The notes: generated from the sequence alone by a model not told the origin. A stretch of DNA of 64,000 bases from CAVUPF01 sp963803755 (GCA_963803755.1 CAWDNP010000010.1:62001-126000), one strand, 5' to 3'; counted from the first letter of the stretch, positions 1 to 8,813 are shown. A program made the numbers and translations.

Positions 1-2
1 AG

Positions 3-563
3 GGCGGCCACCATGGCCTCTTCTTTGTTCGAGAAATTCTCGACACTCGTGGGCTGGCGGTCTGCCCCGAGGCGCGGTTGCGCAGCGTCGACAGCCGCCA
101 GGCGCTCGCGATTTGCGGAAGCGCTCTGGTCGGACGCGGACGCCTCTATGACCGGGTCTTTATCCCGGGCCAGCTTCCGTTTGGCCTCCATGCCCATTTG
201 CTCGTCTTCAATGGGCGAACCAAGCAGGGACACACAGCGGTTTGGGTCCAGGCATACACCACCAACCCCGTGCCGGTCTCCTTCGTCCTGCCTTTTCATG
301 TGCGCCACCAACCCGGGCCATTCCGCACGGTCTTGGTCAGCGTTGTGCCGCGCACTGTTGGGCCATGGCCCCGTTTCGCCCACTTTCAGATCGTCGTTGG
401 GCGTCGTTTCTCCTACCGCGGCCGCAGCCACAGTTATATGAGTGCTTCCTGTCCGGTGCCACCGCGCTTCACAGAGGGTTTTCTTTCCTTTGCCCGCGCC
501 ACCTTCAACCTTGCCGAAGGCCCCGTCAGGGCGGAAGCCGTGCGCAGTTGCCGTGCGCGCTGA
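3..563 (+). CDS. C-terminal part of a hypothetical protein (5' end outside window)
   Basis: The frame is open from the first bases of the window, so the start lies upstream and only about 186 C-terminal residues are visible. The sequence has alternating beta-type hydrophobic stretches around a conserved-looking SASCPVP and GFLSFARATF core and ends with a second cysteine (RSCRAR). This looks like an all-beta secreted domain of a kind common in soil actinobacteria, but I do not recognise a named family. Two overlapping frames in the same stretch have arginine/proline-rich compositions typical of shadows. The gene ends about 145 bases before the MMPL gene. Confidence 0.55.
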   Translation, partial: GGHHGLFFVREILDTRGLAVCPEARLRSVDSRQALAICGSALVGRGRLYDRVFIPGQLPFGLHAHLLVFNGRTKQGHTAVWVQAYTTNPVPVSFVLPFHVRHQPGPFRTVLVSVVPRTVGPWPRFAHFQIVVGRRFSYRGRSHSYMSASCPVPPRFTEGFLSFARATFNLAEGPVRAEAVRSCRAR

Positions 564-708
564 AACGCCGCCAGCGCTCTGGCGCCGGCGGCGGCAGGGA
601 TACATCCGTCGCCTCGCCGAATCCTTTCCCTGTGCGGGTAAAGCTCGGAGACGACGCCGTACCGCGTGGCTTGCGCTGCCTTAGAATCCCTGAAATGGGG
701 GGACTAGG

Positions 709-3700
709 CTGAGCCTTCGCAGGCCCGTCCTGGGCCTTGCCGTCGTTCTTGCCGGCTGCTTGGCGCTGGGCGTGTTGGGCATCGGGGTGGAGGGGAAGCT
801 GCAGCCGACCTCGCTGACGGTTCCCGGCACCGCCTCGGCGCGGGGCCAGGCGCTGGCCGAACGCCACTTCGGCAACTCCTCGCCCTTCGTCATCTTGCTG
901 CGCGGCCCCGCCGCCTCGATTGATCGCCAGGGTCCGCGGTTGGTGGCGGCGCTGCGCCGCGAACCCAGCGCGACCGTCATCTCGCCCTGGGACCGCGGTC
1001 ATCTCGCCGCCCTACGTCCCGGCCTGCGGCGCGCGCTGATCCTCGTTGACTTCCACGTGCCGCTTACCGAAGCTATCCGCCACACCGTCCCCTGGCTGGA
1101 GCAGACGCTCGCAGACCACGTCCACCCCCCGCTGCAAGCCGTCCAGTCGGGCTACGCCAGCATCTCGCGAGCACTCCAGCAGGAATCGCTGGGCGCGACC
1201 GAGCGCGCCGAGCTGCTCGCCGCCCCGCTTCTGATCATCGTCTTGCTCCTCGTCTTTCGCTCGCTGATCGCCGCCGTGATCCCGCTCGGCATGGGGGCGT
1301 TGACCGTCCTCGCTGGCCGCGGCGTGCTCGTCGCGCTCGGCTCCTTCGTGCGGATCGAAGCTCTCTCACTCGTCGTCTGCACGATGATGGGGCTGGCGCT
1401 GGGCGTCGACTACTCGCTATTCATCATCTCGCGCTTCCGCGAGGAGCTGGCTCAATCAGACCCAACCCATTCGCCCGCCCGCCAGGCGCGTGAGGCGGCG
1501 TTGCGCACCCGCCAAAGCGCTGGGCGCACCACGATCTTCGCCGGCGTCACCCTCTTCTCCGCGATCTTCCTCTCCTCCTTCCTGCAGCCGGGCTCGCTGC
1601 TCTTCTCGCTGGCGACGGCGCTGGTCGTCGTCACCGTGATCAGCGTCCTCATCGCCTCGCTCGCGCTGCCGGCACTGCTCGCCCTGCTCGGAGCGCGGAT
1701 CGACGCGGTGAGGATCGGCCTGCGGCCTCGGGCGGGCGGGCGCCCGGGAGTCGCCGCCGCGGCGTCTGCCGCGCTGCGCCGTCCAGGTCTCGCCGCCGTC
1801 TTGGTTGCGGTCCCGCTTCTGCTCTTGGCCGCCCCTGCGCTTGCCCTCGACACCGGTGCCCCGGGGGTCGGCGAGCTCTCCGCATCGAACTCCGCGCGGC
1901 GCAGCACCGAACAGATCGACAGCGCCGTCGGCCCTGGCTGGGAGGCGCCCTTCATCGTTGTTGCCGAAGCCCCCGATGGCCCGATCACCACGCCGAGGCG
2001 GCTGGCGCTGCTCACTCGTTGGCAGCGTCGCATCGCCGCCCAACCCGGGGTGCGCGTCGTGATCGGGCCCGGTCAGATCGTCCGCGCCACCGCTCCGCTG
2101 CGCCGGCTGGGGCACAGGCTCACCGCCCCGGGCCCTCAGGGCGCCAGCGGGCTGGCCCGCCTGGGGCCGGGCCTGCACCGCGCCGCGAGGGCGGTGGGCC
2201 GCCTTCGTGGTGGCATCGCCCGTGCCGCCCAGGGCAGTGGCCTGCTTGGGGAGGGGGCGCAGCGCGCAGGGCAGGGTGCCGGGCTGCTCGCGGGAGGGCT
2301 CGCCACTGCGGCCGGCGGCGGCGCGCGCGCCGCCGCCGCTCTACCTCAGCTCGAGAGCGGAACCAAGCGCCTCGCCACCGGCCAGCGCAAGGCCTCTGCC
2401 GCGGGTTTCACGCTCGCCCTTGGCCTGCACTCCCTCTTGCCCACCGTGCGCGGCAACGGGCTGGGGCGGGCACGGCGCCTTGCCAAGCAGCTTGAAAGCG
2501 CCGCTCGCAGCGATCCTTCCTTGCAACCGGAGGCGACGCAGGCCGTCATCGTCGAGCGGGCGCTCGAAACCACCCACGAAGAACTTCAGCGCCTCAGCGG
2601 TGTCGCCAACGGGCTGAACGGCGGCCTCGAACGCCTCGCCTCCGGTGGCAAACGCCTCGAAGGCGGGACGCAACGCCTCTCCGCCGGGGCAAGCGGGCTG
2701 GTTGGAGGCCTCCAGCGCCTCGAAGGCGGCGCGAGGCGCCTGGCCGAAGGCCTCGTCGAACTCAGGGGCGGTACCGGTGCCTGCAGCGCGGGCTTACCGG
2801 CGGCTTTCGCCGCTCCCACCCTCTACAGGCGGGTCTGCGCCGCGCCGGGGTGCGGGTATCTGCGACGGTTGCGCCGTTGGCCAGGGGGGTGCGCCAGCTG
2901 CACCGCGACTCACCGCACCTCTTCGAATCCGGCTACTTCGTCCTCTCCGCGCTCGACGGCGCCCCTCCCGGCGCCCGGGCGCTTGCCGGCGAGTCGTTCG
3001 ATCTCCGAAGCGGCGGTCAGGCAGCGCGGATGCTGGTCATCTCCACCCAGGGTCTCAACACTGCGGGCTCGCTCGCTGTCAGCACCAGGCTCGACGCCGA
3101 CGCCGAGCGGATGGCACGTGAGGGGGGCATGAGCACCGGCGTCACCGGCGGCGCCGCGATCCTCAACGACTACGGCGCCGCCACCAGGGCGCGGATCCCG
3201 CTGGTAATTGGGGCGGTGATACTCATCACGTTCCTCGTGCTGGTCGCGATCCTTCGTGCCCTGCCCCTGGCCGCCATCGCCGTGCTGCTCAACCTCGGCT
3301 CGGTCGCGGCGGCCATAGGGGTGATAACGCTCGTTCCGCAGGTCCCCGCCGGTTACCCGCTCGGGGGCCATCCCTACATCGACACGGTTGGCGCGGCGGG
3401 GATCTTCGCCATCACCTTCGGCCTCTCGATCGACTACGCGGTCTTCCTGCTCGCGCGGATGCGAGAACGCTATGACGCGGGCGCCGATAACGCTGCCGCG
3501 ATCGCCTTCGGCCTGGAGCGGACCGCCTCGGTGATCACCGGCGCGGCGGCGATCATGGCTGCGGTCTTCATCTCCTTCGCCGCCGCGCCGATCGCCACGG
3601 TCAGCCAGATGGGGTTGGGGCTGACGGTCGCCGTCCTGCTCGACGCCACCGTGGTGCGGATCGTCTTGCTGCCGGCGCTGATGCTGCTGCTCGGCGATCG

Positions 3701-3791
3701 TGTCTGGTGGCTGCCGGGACCGCTCGATCGGGTGCTTCCGCGGTTTAACGTCCATGGAGCGACGCTCGAAGCGATCGAAAGAGGCAATTGA
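709..3791 (+). CDS. MMPL/RND-family transporter, frameshifted
   Basis: Large membrane exporter of the MMPL (mycobacterial membrane protein large) type, which moves lipids or other hydrophobic compounds across the membrane. Two membrane halves each carry the family's D-Y signature (LGVDYSLFIISRFREE near 1400-1445 and LSIDYAVFLLARMRER near 3423-3470). Between them is a glycine-rich helical ectodomain built from repeats such as RLEGGTQRLSAG. The reading frame changes from frame 1 to frame 3 near 2772-2784; reading LQRGLTGGF onward in frame 3 restores a continuous protein, which fits one missing base. No ATG, GTG or TTG precedes the first membrane helix; a CTG at 709 with a G-rich Shine-Dalgarno-like tract just upstream gives a sensible N-terminus, whereas TTG 760 would cut the helix. 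Confidence 0.85.
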
Positions 3792-3796
3792 GGCAA

Positions 3797-4312
3797 ATGC
3801 GAGACACCGGAAACCGGGGAAGCGCACGCACGGCGGGGCTGGTGCTGCTCGGAGCGCTCGCGGGGGCTCTCTTGCTCAGCACCCTCGCCGCCGCCGAAAC
3901 GACGCCGACTCGCCCCGAATACGTTGCACGCCTCGAGGGGATCTGCAAGCCGCACGCATTGGCCACCCAGCGCACGATGAAGGGCGTCCGCGCCGAGGTG
4001 GAAGCCGAACAACTGAAGCTCGCCGCAAAGAAGTTCACGCGCGCCACGCAGCTCTTTGATTCGACCGTAAGTCAGATCTCCGTCGTGCCCCGGCCCCCTG
4101 CCGATTCGGCCAAGCTCGCCAAGTGGTTTGTCTACCTCAGGCGCCAAGAGTCCTACTTGAAGTCGATCACCGCCGAACTCCGCGTGGGCCACACGATTGC
4201 CGCACAACGACTTACCGCAAGGTTCATCAAAAACGGGAACGAGGCCAATAACACCGTTCTGGCCTTCGGTTTTAACGACTGCAGCTTCAAGTTCTCGAGG
4301 TACGGCACCTGA
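3797..4312 (+). CDS. secreted hypothetical protein
   Basis: A 171-residue protein with a clear signal peptide: short basic start, hydrophobic run LVLLGALAGALLLSTLAAA, then mature sequence from about residue 33. The mature part is mostly helical and charged, with two cysteines (GICKPH near the N-terminus and NDCSFKF near the C-terminus) that could form a disulfide. No family recognised; similar small exported helical proteins are common in this lineage. ATG 3797 lies just after the MMPL stop (3789-3791), so the two are probably co-transcribed. A TTG at 3788 is an alternative start but overlaps the stop. Confidence 0.7.
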   Translation: MRDTGNRGSARTAGLVLLGALAGALLLSTLAAAETTPTRPEYVARLEGICKPHALATQRTMKGVRAEVEAEQLKLAAKKFTRATQLFDSTVSQISVVPRPPADSAKLAKWFVYLRRQESYLKSITAELRVGHTIAAQRLTARFIKNGNEANNTVLAFGFNDCSFKFSRYGT

Positions 4313-4640
4313 GGCACCAGCCGCTGCCCAAGGTCCATCGGATCGAATTGGCGATCACCGGCAGAGCTGCTCACGGTACGTAAGGGGACTCAAATAATCG
4401 CGAGGGCAAAACTGATCTGTACCAGGTCAGTATGCCGTTTCTCCAATGTTATGCGCTTCGCCGATCGGCTTGAATAGCTAGTTAGAGGTACGCTATTGTC
4501 TCTGTTTCAGCTAGCCTTTCGGAGGCGCCTGCCACCAGGACACACGCCGCTTGCATGAGCGGGAGTTGGCGGCCGATCTTTCGGTCGAGTTGGCTCGCAC
4601 CGGCATAGGGACTCAGCCAAAAGAGAGGGCTACACCCAGA
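4313..4640. other. intergenic region with an imperfect palindrome
   Basis: About 330 bases without a convincing gene. It is less GC-rich than its surroundings in the middle (around 4390-4500) and holds an imperfect palindrome at 4411-4431. I see no RNA gene and no HTH-encoding frame here, which matters because the next gene resembles only the C-terminal half of a TetR regulator. Confidence 0.5.
4411..4431. promoter_or_regulatory. imperfect 21-bp palindrome, possible operator
   Basis: Two 9-base arms (ACTGATCTG and CAGGTCAGT) flank the trinucleotide TAC; the arms match in 8 of 9 positions when one is reversed and complemented. Size and symmetry fit a TetR-type operator. It sits 210 bases before the TetR-C-like gene; which protein binds it is unknown. 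Confidence 0.4.
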
Positions 4641-5102
4641 ATGAACGACGGGCCAAAGAACCCGCGGGGCGACTTCGAGGCGGCTTCGGTTCGTTTCGAA
4701 GCCGCGGTTCTCGACGCCTGCGGGCAATGCACGGAGTGGCCCGCCAAGGTGGCTGCGGGCATCTACGCGGCGCTCGACTTTGCAGTCGCCGACGAGGCGG
4801 CTTCTACCCGTTTGACTTTCGAGCGCCCGCCGTCGGGACTCGAGGAGCGGCGTCGCTATACGGAGATGATGGACTGCTTCGCCGAGCTGCTCGGCGCAGA
4901 AGCCCCGAAACACCGCCCAGCCGCAATGGACAGGGCCGTGATCCGCTCGGTCGCAGCAATGGTCGCCGAGCATGTGCGTAGCGACAGGCCGCAGCGTCTG
5001 ACCGCAATCGGCCCAGAGCTGGTCCAGCTGGTCCTGCAGCCTTACCTCAGCTTTGAAGAGGCCAAGAGTTGGGCGGAGCGGACATCCCGCTCCTGCGAGT
5101 GA
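4641..5102 (+). CDS. TetR C-terminal-domain-like protein lacking a helix-turn-helix
   Basis: A 153-residue helical protein. The segment with AVLDACGQCTEWPAKVAAGIYAAL followed by alternating amphipathic helices is typical of the ligand-binding half of TetR regulators in soil actinobacteria, but the N-terminal DNA-binding helix-turn-helix is absent from this frame and from the other frames upstream. It may be a stand-alone ligand-sensor-like protein or a remnant. ATG 4641 was chosen because it begins the conserved-looking part; a TTG at 4551 would add 30 unremarkable residues. The family assignment rests on pattern alone. Confidence 0.5.
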   Translation: MNDGPKNPRGDFEAASVRFEAAVLDACGQCTEWPAKVAAGIYAALDFAVADEAASTRLTFERPPSGLEERRRYTEMMDCFAELLGAEAPKHRPAAMDRAVIRSVAAMVAEHVRSDRPQRLTAIGPELVQLVLQPYLSFEEAKSWAERTSRSCE

Positions 5103-5172
5103 ACAAATCCAAGTCGCGGTACTCCAGGTTCCTTGATATACCCCTGGAAGAGGGCATTAAGAAGGATTTATT

Positions 5173-5201
5173 TTGACAAAACGGTCCGCATCTGTTCTTA
5201 T
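5173..5201 (+). promoter_or_regulatory. promoter-like repeat, copy A
   Basis: TTGACA at 5173-5178 and TCTTAT at 5196-5201, spaced by 17 bases. The spacer and -10 region share a 19-base stretch (GGTCCGNATCTGTTCTTAT) with copy B at 7331-7349, differing at one base. It points toward the 3' end of uppS, so a transcript would be antisense to it. Copy B has the same -35/-10 geometry. Confidence 0.4.
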
Positions 5202-5285
5202 TTTGCCCAATCTGCGGGCAGGGGTTCCGGAGCCGCGCCCGCAGTTCCTGAGGTCGTCCCGTCCTCCTGTACGGCACGGCCTGGT

Positions 5286-5336
5286 ACGCAAACGCTCAAG
5301 GCCCAGGGGACTTCCCATCCCTTGGGCTGTTTGCGT
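5286..5336 (-). terminator. stem-loop at the end of uppS
   Basis: An outer perfect 8-bp stem (ACGCAAAC 5286-5293 with GTTTGCGT 5329-5336) encloses an inner 10-bp stem (5301-5310 with 5318-5327, one G-T pair) around a 7-base loop. It overlaps the last codons of uppS and has no U-tract, so intrinsic termination is only one possible role. Confidence 0.4.
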
Positions 5337-6000
5337 GGTCGGGCCGCCGCGCCCTGAACTCCTCGATCGACTCTTCAAAGGAGTGCCGTGAGAAGTCGGG
5401 CCACAGCTCGTCGCGAAAGACCAGCTCTGAGCTGGCGACCTGCCAGAGGAGGTAGTTCGAGAGGCGCCGCTCGCCGCTGGTGCGGATCAGCAGCTCGGGG
5501 TCGTGCATGTCGGGCGCGTAGAGGTGGCGCCGGAACTCCTCCTCTGTCTCGCCGGTGAACGCCTTCGCCGCATGGACGATCTCGGCGCGCCCGCCGTAGT
5601 TGAAGGGCACGAAGAAGGTGATGCGCTCGTTGTCGGCGGTCAGCCGCTCCGCCCATTCCATCTTCTCCACGACGCTTGCGGGGACCGGGTCGCCGCGGTC
5701 CCCGATGAATCGCAGCTGCACTCCCTCGGCGTGTAGCTCGGGAGTCACCTCGTCGATGTACTCGGTGAGCAGCTCGAGCAGGCCGCCAACCTCCTCCGGC
5801 GAGCGGTCCCAGTTCTCGGTGGAGAAGGCGTAGACCGTCAGCTCCCGGATTCCAAGCTGCACCGCGTCGCGCAGGCGTGCCCGCACGTTCTCCGCGCCCG
5901 CCCGGTGTCCGGCTCCCACCGGCAGACCTCGCTGCTCTGCCCAGCGCCCGTTGCCGTCGGTGATGATCGCGACGTATCTGGGGGAGTCGTTCTCAGTCAT
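5296..6000 (-). CDS. uppS: isoprenyl transferase (cis-prenyltransferase, UppS family)
   Basis: A 234-residue cytoplasmic prenyl transferase that condenses isopentenyl diphosphate units in cis configuration. The catalytic P-loop is present (TDGNGRWA, Asp near residue 15), followed by the family blocks YAFSTENWDRS, FIGDR and, near the C-terminus, LLIRTSGERRLSNYLLWQ with WPDFS. The usual MDGNGRWA is TDGNGRWA here. It starts at ATG 6000, inside the last codons of the upstream DUF2600 gene (8-base overlap), which implies translational coupling. That partnership suggests a terpenoid role in addition to, or instead of, cell-wall undecaprenyl synthesis; chain length cannot be told from sequence. Confidence 0.9.
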   Translation of the reverse strand: MTENDSPRYVAIITDGNGRWAEQRGLPVGAGHRAGAENVRARLRDAVQLGIRELTVYAFSTENWDRSPEEVGGLLELLTEYIDEVTPELHAEGVQLRFIGDRGDPVPASVVEKMEWAERLTADNERITFFVPFNYGGRAEIVHAAKAFTGETEEEFRRHLYAPDMHDPELLIRTSGERRLSNYLLWQVASSELVFRDELWPDFSRHSFEESIEEFRARRPDHANSPRDGKSPGP

Positions 6001-7051
6001 TGCGTCGAAACCGCATCGCGGCGAGGATCGGCCGCACCGCGAAGCCGAGGGATCCAATCATGCGGCTCCGGATCGGCCCGGCGTAGCGGGTCTGTGCCTC
6101 GGGCGTGCTCAGGTAGAACCCCGCGACTCCGGCGAGGATGGCGGCGTGCCGTCCGCCGTGGCGGAGCTTTGCTACCGCCGCCCTCGCGCGGCTTACCATC
6201 AGGGCGAGGCGGTCGGCGGCCACCAGGTTGCTCGCGTAATAGGTCATGTAGTTGTGGGCGCCACTCGCGGCATCGTCGTCGAAGTCGATCAGGTCATCGA
6301 GCAGAACGGTCAGCGCCCCGATCGGCGGGAAGTAGGCGGCGTCGATCAGCGTCGCCTCATCGGCCGTGGTCCTTGGATCTGCGGCGGCGGCGATCAGCGC
6401 ATGCGCTGCGACCGATGAGCTGGAGCCGGCAGCGACCTCCCACCACATATATCCCGGTGGACACTCTTGCCGCGACGCCCAGGCCTCCAGCCCCTCGGCC
6501 CCCTCGTGCGCGGCGGCGTGGGTGTGGCTCTGTGCCTCTCCGCAGCGATCGGCGGCGCGTCGTGCCAGGGGCAGGGCGCTGGCGTGCGATGGCAGCGAGC
6601 CCACCGTCTGCCGGCATGCCGTCACGAGCGCTTGCAGGTAGCCGCCGTCTTCGCGCTGGGGGTGAAGGCGGTACCACGCGGCCATCGGCGTACCCGGTGA
6701 GAGCGCATCACCCAGCGCCTGGTGAAGCTGCAGACCGTTTGCGAGCGGATCCGCCGAGCGCTGCTCGCCCAAGCTGTCCAGATAGTCAACGGCGACCTGT
6801 AAGGCTGCCATCGCCGCTACCGCGGCGCCTCTGTACGGGCGCGGCGCCAGGATGGCGAAGACGGCGGTCGCCTCGACGTTCAGGCCCTTCTCGCGCAGGG
6901 TGGTAAGGGCGTGACCGCGAAGAGTGGGGTCGGGGATCGCTTCGGCGACCTGTTCCCAGCGGCGCAGCTCGCGACGGGCCCGGGGAACGATCGACCGCCG
7001 GTAGACCGCCAGGGCGGTTCCCACGGCGATCGCATCTCGAGCAGCGGTCAT
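5993..7051 (-). CDS. DUF2600-family terpene cyclase-like protein
   Basis: A 352-residue protein of the DUF2600 family, whose characterised Bacillus member YtpB (tetraprenyl-beta-curcumene synthase) cyclises long prenyl diphosphates. Recognisable blocks are IPDPTLRGHALTTLREKGLN, then DYLDSLGEQ (acidic, likely metal/diphosphate binding), DGGYLQALVTACR, and a second acidic block LLDDLIDFDDD in the C-terminal half. Start ATG 7051 places the first conserved helix (RRSIVPRARRELRRW) at a normal distance; the frame is open further upstream but the added sequence is Arg/Pro-rich. It overlaps uppS by 8 bases, so substrate supplier and cyclase appear to be one operon. Confidence 0.85.
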   Translation of the reverse strand: MTAARDAIAVGTALAVYRRSIVPRARRELRRWEQVAEAIPDPTLRGHALTTLREKGLNVEATAVFAILAPRPYRGAAVAAMAALQVAVDYLDSLGEQRSADPLANGLQLHQALGDALSPGTPMAAWYRLHPQREDGGYLQALVTACRQTVGSLPSHASALPLARRAADRCGEAQSHTHAAAHEGAEGLEAWASRQECPPGYMWWEVAAGSSSSVAAHALIAAAADPRTTADEATLIDAAYFPPIGALTVLLDDLIDFDDDAASGAHNYMTYYASNLVAADRLALMVSRARAAVAKLRHGGRHAAILAGVAGFYLSTPEAQTRYAGPIRSRMIGSLGFAVRPILAAMRFRRND

Positions 7052-7320
7052 CGCCTTAATATGAACCCTCTGTCTCCCCCTGGGACTCCCTGAGGCTCGG
7101 ACCCGACCAGCTGCGCGGCGGAAGGCCGGCCCGCCTGTCCGAGAGCGCTCCGGGGCTGGTCCAGCCACCCTGCTGCCCTACTTCGGCTTCGCCGAGGTGA
7201 AGCGCTCGGCGAACTGCACAGCGCGTATATGACAGGGAGAAGCCAGAAGTCTCGGAGTCTTGCGGTACGTTTAAGTCTTACTTAGTCACCTTTAAAGTTA
7301 GTGCAAAAAGCGCCTCTATC

Positions 7321-7349
7321 TTGATAAGTTGGTCCGAATCTGTTCTTAT
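7321..7349 (+). promoter_or_regulatory. promoter-like repeat, copy B
   Basis: TTGATA at 7321-7326 and TCTTAT at 7344-7349 with a 17-base spacer; 7331-7349 matches copy A (5183-5201) at 18 of 19 positions. It points into the non-coding interval 7350-7989. The preservation of the spacer, not only of the -35 and -10 boxes, suggests a shared repeat or a common regulator. Confidence 0.4.
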
Positions 7350-7883
7350 ATCTGCGGACATGCTTTACCGCTCCCGCTCCCGACGCCCTCAGGGCGCGCC
7401 AAAAGCGGCTCGCCGGTCTACCCAACCGGCGTTCCGAAAGCGGCTCGCTGAGTCTCCCTGACGCCGGCGATCCGTAGCAAAGCAAGCCAAGCGCGGTCCC
7501 GGGCGCCGTTGGATGACTCTCCTTCCGGCGCTCGGGCCGCTTGCGGCTCTTCAGGTCGCTTGAGGCTCCGAGCAAAGCCTAGATCAGACATTCGCCGTGG
7601 GCAAGGGCTGGGCTCCGGCGTCTGGGTCTGGGTGGTCGCCGAGCAACCGTCCCGACGCAGGATTGCAGAGCCTGGACTAGTCCTCACCGCACCTGTCCAA
7701 GCCTCTCTGAAGTTCGGGTTCCGAGCTCGCCAGCCGACCCGTGCTGTGGGTGATTTCGTCTGGGTTGGATCACGCCGGAAATCTTAGCGCAGACAAAAAG
7801 TTTCGGATCTTCTGTGGAGGTCGGCAACTGAAGCCGTGAGCTGAGCGACGGCTCAACCACCCTCCCCGCGCCCAGAGCGCCGT

Positions 7884-7911
7884 GCGCCTGGCGAGCGCGC
7901 TCGCCAGGCGC
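7884..7911. repeat. perfect 28-bp palindrome
   Basis: The arms GCGCCTGGCGAGCG and CGCTCGCCAGGCGC are exact reverse complements with no loop, so the sequence can form a cruciform or a strong hairpin. It lies about 80 bases before the IS66 left end, with no T-tract after it. Possible roles are transcription termination or a recombination target. Confidence 0.5.
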
Positions 7912-7981
7912 GGAGTGGGGTCATAGGGTCGCGTGATGGACCAGCGATGGGATAATGCAACCTGGTCTGGACGGGTGCGAA

Positions 7982-7989
7982 GCCTGGCC
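7982..7989. repeat. target-site duplication, left copy
   Basis: GCCTGGCC lies directly outside the IS66 left end and is repeated exactly at 10331-10338. Eight-base duplications are characteristic of IS66 transposition. Confidence 0.9.
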
Positions 7990-8017
7990 GTAACTATTCA
8001 GGTGGTGATCAGCCCGC

Positions 8018-8332
8018 CTACTGAAGCCAGCGGCGATAGGCGGCGATCAGGCGCTCGGTTTCCGGGTCGGCGTCGAGATTGACATCGAGCAGGGCGACCT
8101 CATGGTGTCGCCCGGCGCGCTCGCAGGTAGCGACCAGCTCGCGGCGCCCGCCGCTCTCGCCCACGGATAGAACCCTGACTTCCTCGCCGACGACGGTGCC
8201 CCGGCACGGCAAGCCGGCCTCCTCGAAGGCGCCGGCGAAGCCCATCAGCTGCTCGTCCTCGTCGTAGCAGTCGACGGTGATCTCGGCGATCAGGCTGTCG
8301 AGCTCGGGATCGACTTGAGGGGCGCGGCTCAT
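8018..8332 (-). CDS. CcbP-like small acidic protein, IS66 passenger
   Basis: A 104-residue acidic protein with the pattern ITVDCYDEDEQLMGF, then TVVGEEVRVLSVG, a second strand region RRELVATCERAGRHHEVALLDVNL, and a C-terminal AAYRRWL. This resembles the calcium-binding CcbP family known from cyanobacteria (VDAYDEEE-type start, trailing tryptophan motif). That assignment comes from memory of the family pattern and is tentative. It overlaps the preceding passenger gene by four bases (ATGA at 8329-8332) and lies inside the IS66 boundaries, so it moves with the element. Its role there is unknown. Confidence 0.6.
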   Translation of the reverse strand: MSRAPQVDPELDSLIAEITVDCYDEDEQLMGFAGAFEEAGLPCRGTVVGEEVRVLSVGESGGRRELVATCERAGRHHEVALLDVNLDADPETERLIAAYRRWLQ

Positions 8333-8766
8333 GCGGCGGCTTGCTCGTGATCGCGCTTATGCAGCTCTGGAAGCCGGTCCAAGACGAGCGGCGGGCAGCG
8401 GATCTCGCCGCTCTTGAAACGGCCGATCGGGCGGTGAACGCAGACTGTGGCGCCCTCATCGTCGAGGGCGAGGACGGCGCCCTCGACGCCGTGCAGGTAG
8501 CGGGGCGTGGCGCGGTGGTTGATGCGGACCCGATCACCGACGCGAAGCTCGGCGAGCGCCTCAGCCGAGGCCACCGTCTCAAGCAGCTCCGAGCGGGCGC
8601 GGATCGCTTCGGCGATCGCGGTCAGGTGGGGGTCGAGCTCGCCGGCGGCGATCCGATCGAGCAGCGGGAGCTCGGGCCGTAGCTCATGCGGGCCGGGGGG
8701 CGGCGCGGGCGGCGAGGCACGTCTGGCGCCGGGCCGGCGCCTGCTCGACTTGCTCTTTCGGCCCAT
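8329..8766 (-). CDS. IS66-associated protein with SH3/KOW-like fold (hypothetical)
   Basis: A 145-residue protein with a basic, proline-rich N-terminus (MGRKSKSSRRRPGARR), a helical middle (LDPHLTAIAEAIRARSELLETV) and a C-terminal beta-rich part (LRVGDRVRINHRATPRYLHG, then GAVLALDDEGATVCV) that reads like a small SH3/KOW barrel. ATG 8766 was chosen because the extra upstream residues lie in the shadow of the transposase 3' end. It sits between transposase and the CcbP-like gene, all on one strand. No known function; the basic tail and barrel suggest nucleic-acid contact. Confidence 0.6.
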   Translation of the reverse strand: MGRKSKSSRRRPGARRASPPAPPPGPHELRPELPLLDRIAAGELDPHLTAIAEAIRARSELLETVASAEALAELRVGDRVRINHRATPRYLHGVEGAVLALDDEGATVCVHRPIGRFKSGEIRCPPLVLDRLPELHKRDHEQAAA

Positions 8767-8813
8767 CGGCGGGGAGTATCGGTCTGGCTGCGGACGAAAG
8801 CGGCGTTGCGGCC

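Larger units (their letters stand above)
7052..7989. other. long non-coding interval upstream of the DUF2600 gene
   Basis: More than 900 bases with no convincing gene; the open frames here have no family resemblance and overlap on both strands. The stretch 7255-7330 is notably AT-rich for this genome and holds promoter-like copy B. Further on there are two copies of AAAGCGGCTCGC about 45 bases apart (near 7400-7447) and a perfect 28-base palindrome at 7884-7911. The interval ends at the IS66 element. It may contain an untranslated RNA, but nothing matching a known RNA family was recognised. Confidence 0.5.

Noticed and set aside
2770..2790. Programmed frameshifting in the MMPL gene
   Set aside because: No slippery heptamer such as X-XXY-YYZ was seen at the junction, and MMPL transporters are not known to use it; a missing base is simpler.
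7509..7787. A possible 92-residue gene in the long non-coding interval
   Set aside because: No ribosome site, no family resemblance, Trp/Arg-rich composition; overlapping minus-strand frames of similar size.
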